From positions 506-6,689 of the forward strand of contig PLMF01000307.1 of NCBI GenBank assembly GCA_003142355.1: a stretch of DNA of 6,184 bases, in the 5' to 3' direction. A program made the translations under genes and the position numbers. This DNA comes from Bryobacterales bacterium. GTDB lineage: Bacteria; Acidobacteriota; Terriglobia; Bryobacterales; Bryobacteraceae. Position 1 is the first letter of the stretch. Each line of letters opens with the position of its first letter. The notes under the pieces were generated by a model. The model searched no databases. It had not been told where the DNA came from and saw only the letters and a program-made list of their open reading frames with translations. This document shows, one piece after another, positions 4,337 through 6,184 of the stretch.

Positions 4337-6184
4337 ATGCGTATTTTCCGTGTCGCTTTGGCAGCCCTGGCGTGGCTGCCGCTGTGTGCCCAGACCCCGG
4401 TCCGACTGCGCGTCGACGCTACCGACGCGCCCCGCCGGCTGTTCCATGTCCGGATGACCATTCCCGCCCGGCCGGGTCCCATGACGCTGCTGTATCCGGA
4501 ATGGATTCCGGGCGAGCACATGCCCGACGGGCCGATTGCCAATCTGGTCGGGCTGAAGATTCAGGCGGGCGGCCAGCCGGTTGCCTGGAGGCGCGACAGC
4601 GTCAACATGTATGCGTTTCACATCGATGTTCCGGCGGGAGCGTCGTCGGTCGACGCCGCCTTCGATTTCATTTCGCCGCCGGAGGAAGGCGGCTACACCT
4701 CCGGCAGCTCGACCACGAGCGAGCTGGCGGTGCTCAACTGGAACCAGCTCGTGCTGTATCCCCAGGGCGCGCCGGCCGACAGCCTGTCATACCAGGCCAC
4801 GCTGCGCGTGCCCGACCGGTGGCGCTACGGAACCGCGCTGCCGATCGCGCGTGAATCCGGCAGCGAAATCGAGTTTCAGCCGGCGCCGCTCACCACTCTC
4901 ATCGATTCGCCGTTGCTGGCCGGCGCCCACTTTCGGACGGTCGAGCTGGGCACGGATCGCGGCGCCCCGCACTACCTTCATCTCGCCGGCGACAGCGACC
5001 GCGCCGTCGAGATGAGCCCCGAGCTGGCCGGCGCCTACAAGCGCCTGGTGGCGGAAACCGGCGCGCTGTTCGGATCGCGCCACTACCGCGATTATCACTT
5101 CCTGTTCACCCTCAGCGACCACGTGGCGCACTTCGGCCTGGAGCACCACGAATCGAGCGACGACCGGCTGGGCGAGCGCACGCTGGTCGACCCCGGCCCG
5201 CGAAAGCTCTCCGGCACCTTGCTGCCGCACGAGTTCGTGCACTCCTGGAACGGCAAATATCGCCGGCCCATGGGACTCACCTCGGGCGGCGCCGATGGCG
5301 GCTACGACACGCCCATGAAGGGCGACCTGTTGTGGGTCTACGAAGGTCTGACGAATTACCTGGGCGAAATTCTGGCGCCGCGAAGCGGGCTGGTGAGCGC
5401 GGAAGACTTCCGCGAATCGCTGGCCATTGAGGCCGCGGCGCTGGATCGCAAATACGGGCGCACCTGGCGTCCGCTCGAGGACACAGCCGTGGCTGCGCAG
5501 ACCCTCTACGGGGCAGGGAACGATTATGCGGATTATCGCCGGACCGTGGACTACTACCCCGAGGGCACGTTGATCTGGCTGGATGCCGATGTCACGATCC
5601 GGCAACTCAGCAAGGGGTCCCGGTCGCTGGACGATTTCTGCCGCGCCTTCGAGGGAGGCCCCGGCGGAGCGCCGATCATGAAGCCGTACAATTTCGAGGA
5701 TGTGGTAGCCGCGCTGACTTCGGTCCAGCCCTACGACTGGGCGGATTTCCTGAACAGCCGCCTGCGCTCGACGGAACCGCACGCGCCGCTGGGCGGCATC
5801 GAGCACTCCGGCTGGAAGCTGGCTTACGACGGCGAGCGGTCGGAGTTTTTGAAGGCCGAAGAAGGGGAACGCAAGGGGCTCGATCTGAGCTACTCGCTGG
5901 GCCTCAAGGTCAAGGAAGACGGCGGGGTCGTCGATGTTGCCTACGGCGGCCCGGCCCAAAAAGCTGGAATCGCGCCCGCGGTCGCCATTGTGGCAGTAAA
6001 CAACCGGCAGTTCACGCCCACGGTATTGCGTGAAGCCGTCGAGGCGACGGCGTCCACCACCAAGCCGCTGGAACTGCTGATCAAGACCGGGGAGTATTAT
6101 GAAACGCACGCGATCGACTATCACGGCGGGGAAAGGTACCCCCACCTGGTGCGCGACGCCACGGTTCCGGACCTGCTGTCGGAG
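4337..6184 (+). CDS. Exported M61-family metallopeptidase with C-terminal PDZ domain (gene cut by right window edge)
   Basis: The frame is open for 616 codons from the ATG at 4337 to the window end. Residues 1-18 form a signal peptide (basic start, Ala/Leu core, probable cut after LCA, before QTP), so the enzyme acts in the periplasm or outside. An N-terminal beta domain of M61 type covers about 20-200. The catalytic part contains FGLEHHES (266-273), matching the family's GLEH segment, the zinc motif HEFVH (298-302) with E299 as general base, and WVYEGLTNYLGE (334-345), where E336 is the expected third zinc ligand. From about 519 a PDZ domain begins (YSLGLKV, then VVDVAYGGPAQKAGI and IVAVNNRQF), which in this family follows the peptidase and binds peptide C-termini. 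M61 enzymes are aminopeptidases best known for removing N-terminal glycine or alanine; the substrate here is unknown. All key residues are intact. The gene is divergent from the small gene on its left, with 75 bp between. A few codons are probably missing at the end. Confidence 0.92.
   Translation, partial: MRIFRVALAALAWLPLCAQTPVRLRVDATDAPRRLFHVRMTIPARPGPMTLLYPEWIPGEHMPDGPIANLVGLKIQAGGQPVAWRRDSVNMYAFHIDVPAGASSVDAAFDFISPPEEGGYTSGSSTTSELAVLNWNQLVLYPQGAPADSLSYQATLRVPDRWRYGTALPIARESGSEIEFQPAPLTTLIDSPLLAGAHFRTVELGTDRGAPHYLHLAGDSDRAVEMSPELAGAYKRLVAETGALFGSRHYRDYHFLFTLSDHVAHFGLEHHESSDDRLGERTLVDPGPRKLSGTLLPHEFVHSWNGKYRRPMGLTSGGADGGYDTPMKGDLLWVYEGLTNYLGEILAPRSGLVSAEDFRESLAIEAAALDRKYGRTWRPLEDTAVAAQTLYGAGNDYADYRRTVDYYPEGTLIWLDADVTIRQLSKGSRSLDDFCRAFEGGPGGAPIMKPYNFEDVVAALTSVQPYDWADFLNSRLRSTEPHAPLGGIEHSGWKLAYDGERSEFLKAEEGERKGLDLSYSLGLKVKEDGGVVDVAYGGPAQKAGIAPAVAIVAVNNRQFTPTVLREAVEATASTTKPLELLIKTGEYYETHAIDYHGGERYPHLVRDATVPDLLSE

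Noticed and set aside
4787..6145. 452-codon open frame on the minus strand opposite the peptidase gene
   Set aside because: It is the shadow of a GC-rich gene: the plus strand holds a full M61 enzyme with intact motifs, while the antisense translation is rich in Arg/Gln/Val/Ala without domain signals.

Overview
The window looks like chromosomal DNA from a high-GC soil bacterium, most plausibly an Acidobacteriota of the Solibacter/Bryobacter type. That placement is inferred from gene style and not proven: a Tat-exported Gfo/Idh/MocA-like protein, a large multi-pass membrane protein of GT-C-like layout, an exported M61 peptidase with a PDZ domain, and scattered toxin-antitoxin genes. No rRNA, tRNA, insertion sequence or CRISPR array was seen.

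Layout. Almost everything left of 4262 reads on the minus strand; one gene on the right reads on the plus strand. From left to right: (1) 1-711, the N-terminal 237 codons of a Tat-signal Gfo/Idh/MocA-type oxidoreductase, cut by the window edge. (2) 712-919, a gap holding what looks like the decayed start of a DUF433 antitoxin-like gene. (3) 920-2644, a 574-residue multi-pass membrane protein, and just ahead of it (2646-2792) an overlooked 48-codon single-pass membrane peptide with a strong ribosome binding site, one base away from the next start codon. (4) 2793-2896, a promoter-like AT-rich patch and a perfect 10-bp inverted repeat directly after vapC. (5) 2897-3570, a vapB-vapC type II toxin-antitoxin pair with stop/start overlap and a perfect 12-bp-arm palindrome at the antitoxin start. 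(6) 3648-3986, a remnant of a mandelate racemase/muconate lactonizing enzyme gene, broken at both ends. (7) 3986-4261, a small unassigned beta-rich protein. (8) 4337-6184, an exported M61 metallopeptidase with a C-terminal PDZ domain, running off the right edge and probably read from a near-leaderless mRNA.

How the parts fit. The window does not form one pathway. The left and right ends are housekeeping-style envelope or exported proteins. Between about 2.6 and 4.3 kb lies a small accessory pocket: a toxin-antitoxin module, a truncated enzyme gene and short orphan genes, which suggests past insertion and deletion. The 48-codon peptide and the 574-residue membrane protein are the only clear translationally coupled pair besides vapBC. 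I found no convincing new multi-gene system; the points most worth checking are the small coupled membrane peptide, the vapB start/operator arrangement, the broken enzyme gene beside vapBC, and the leaderless-type promoter of the peptidase.
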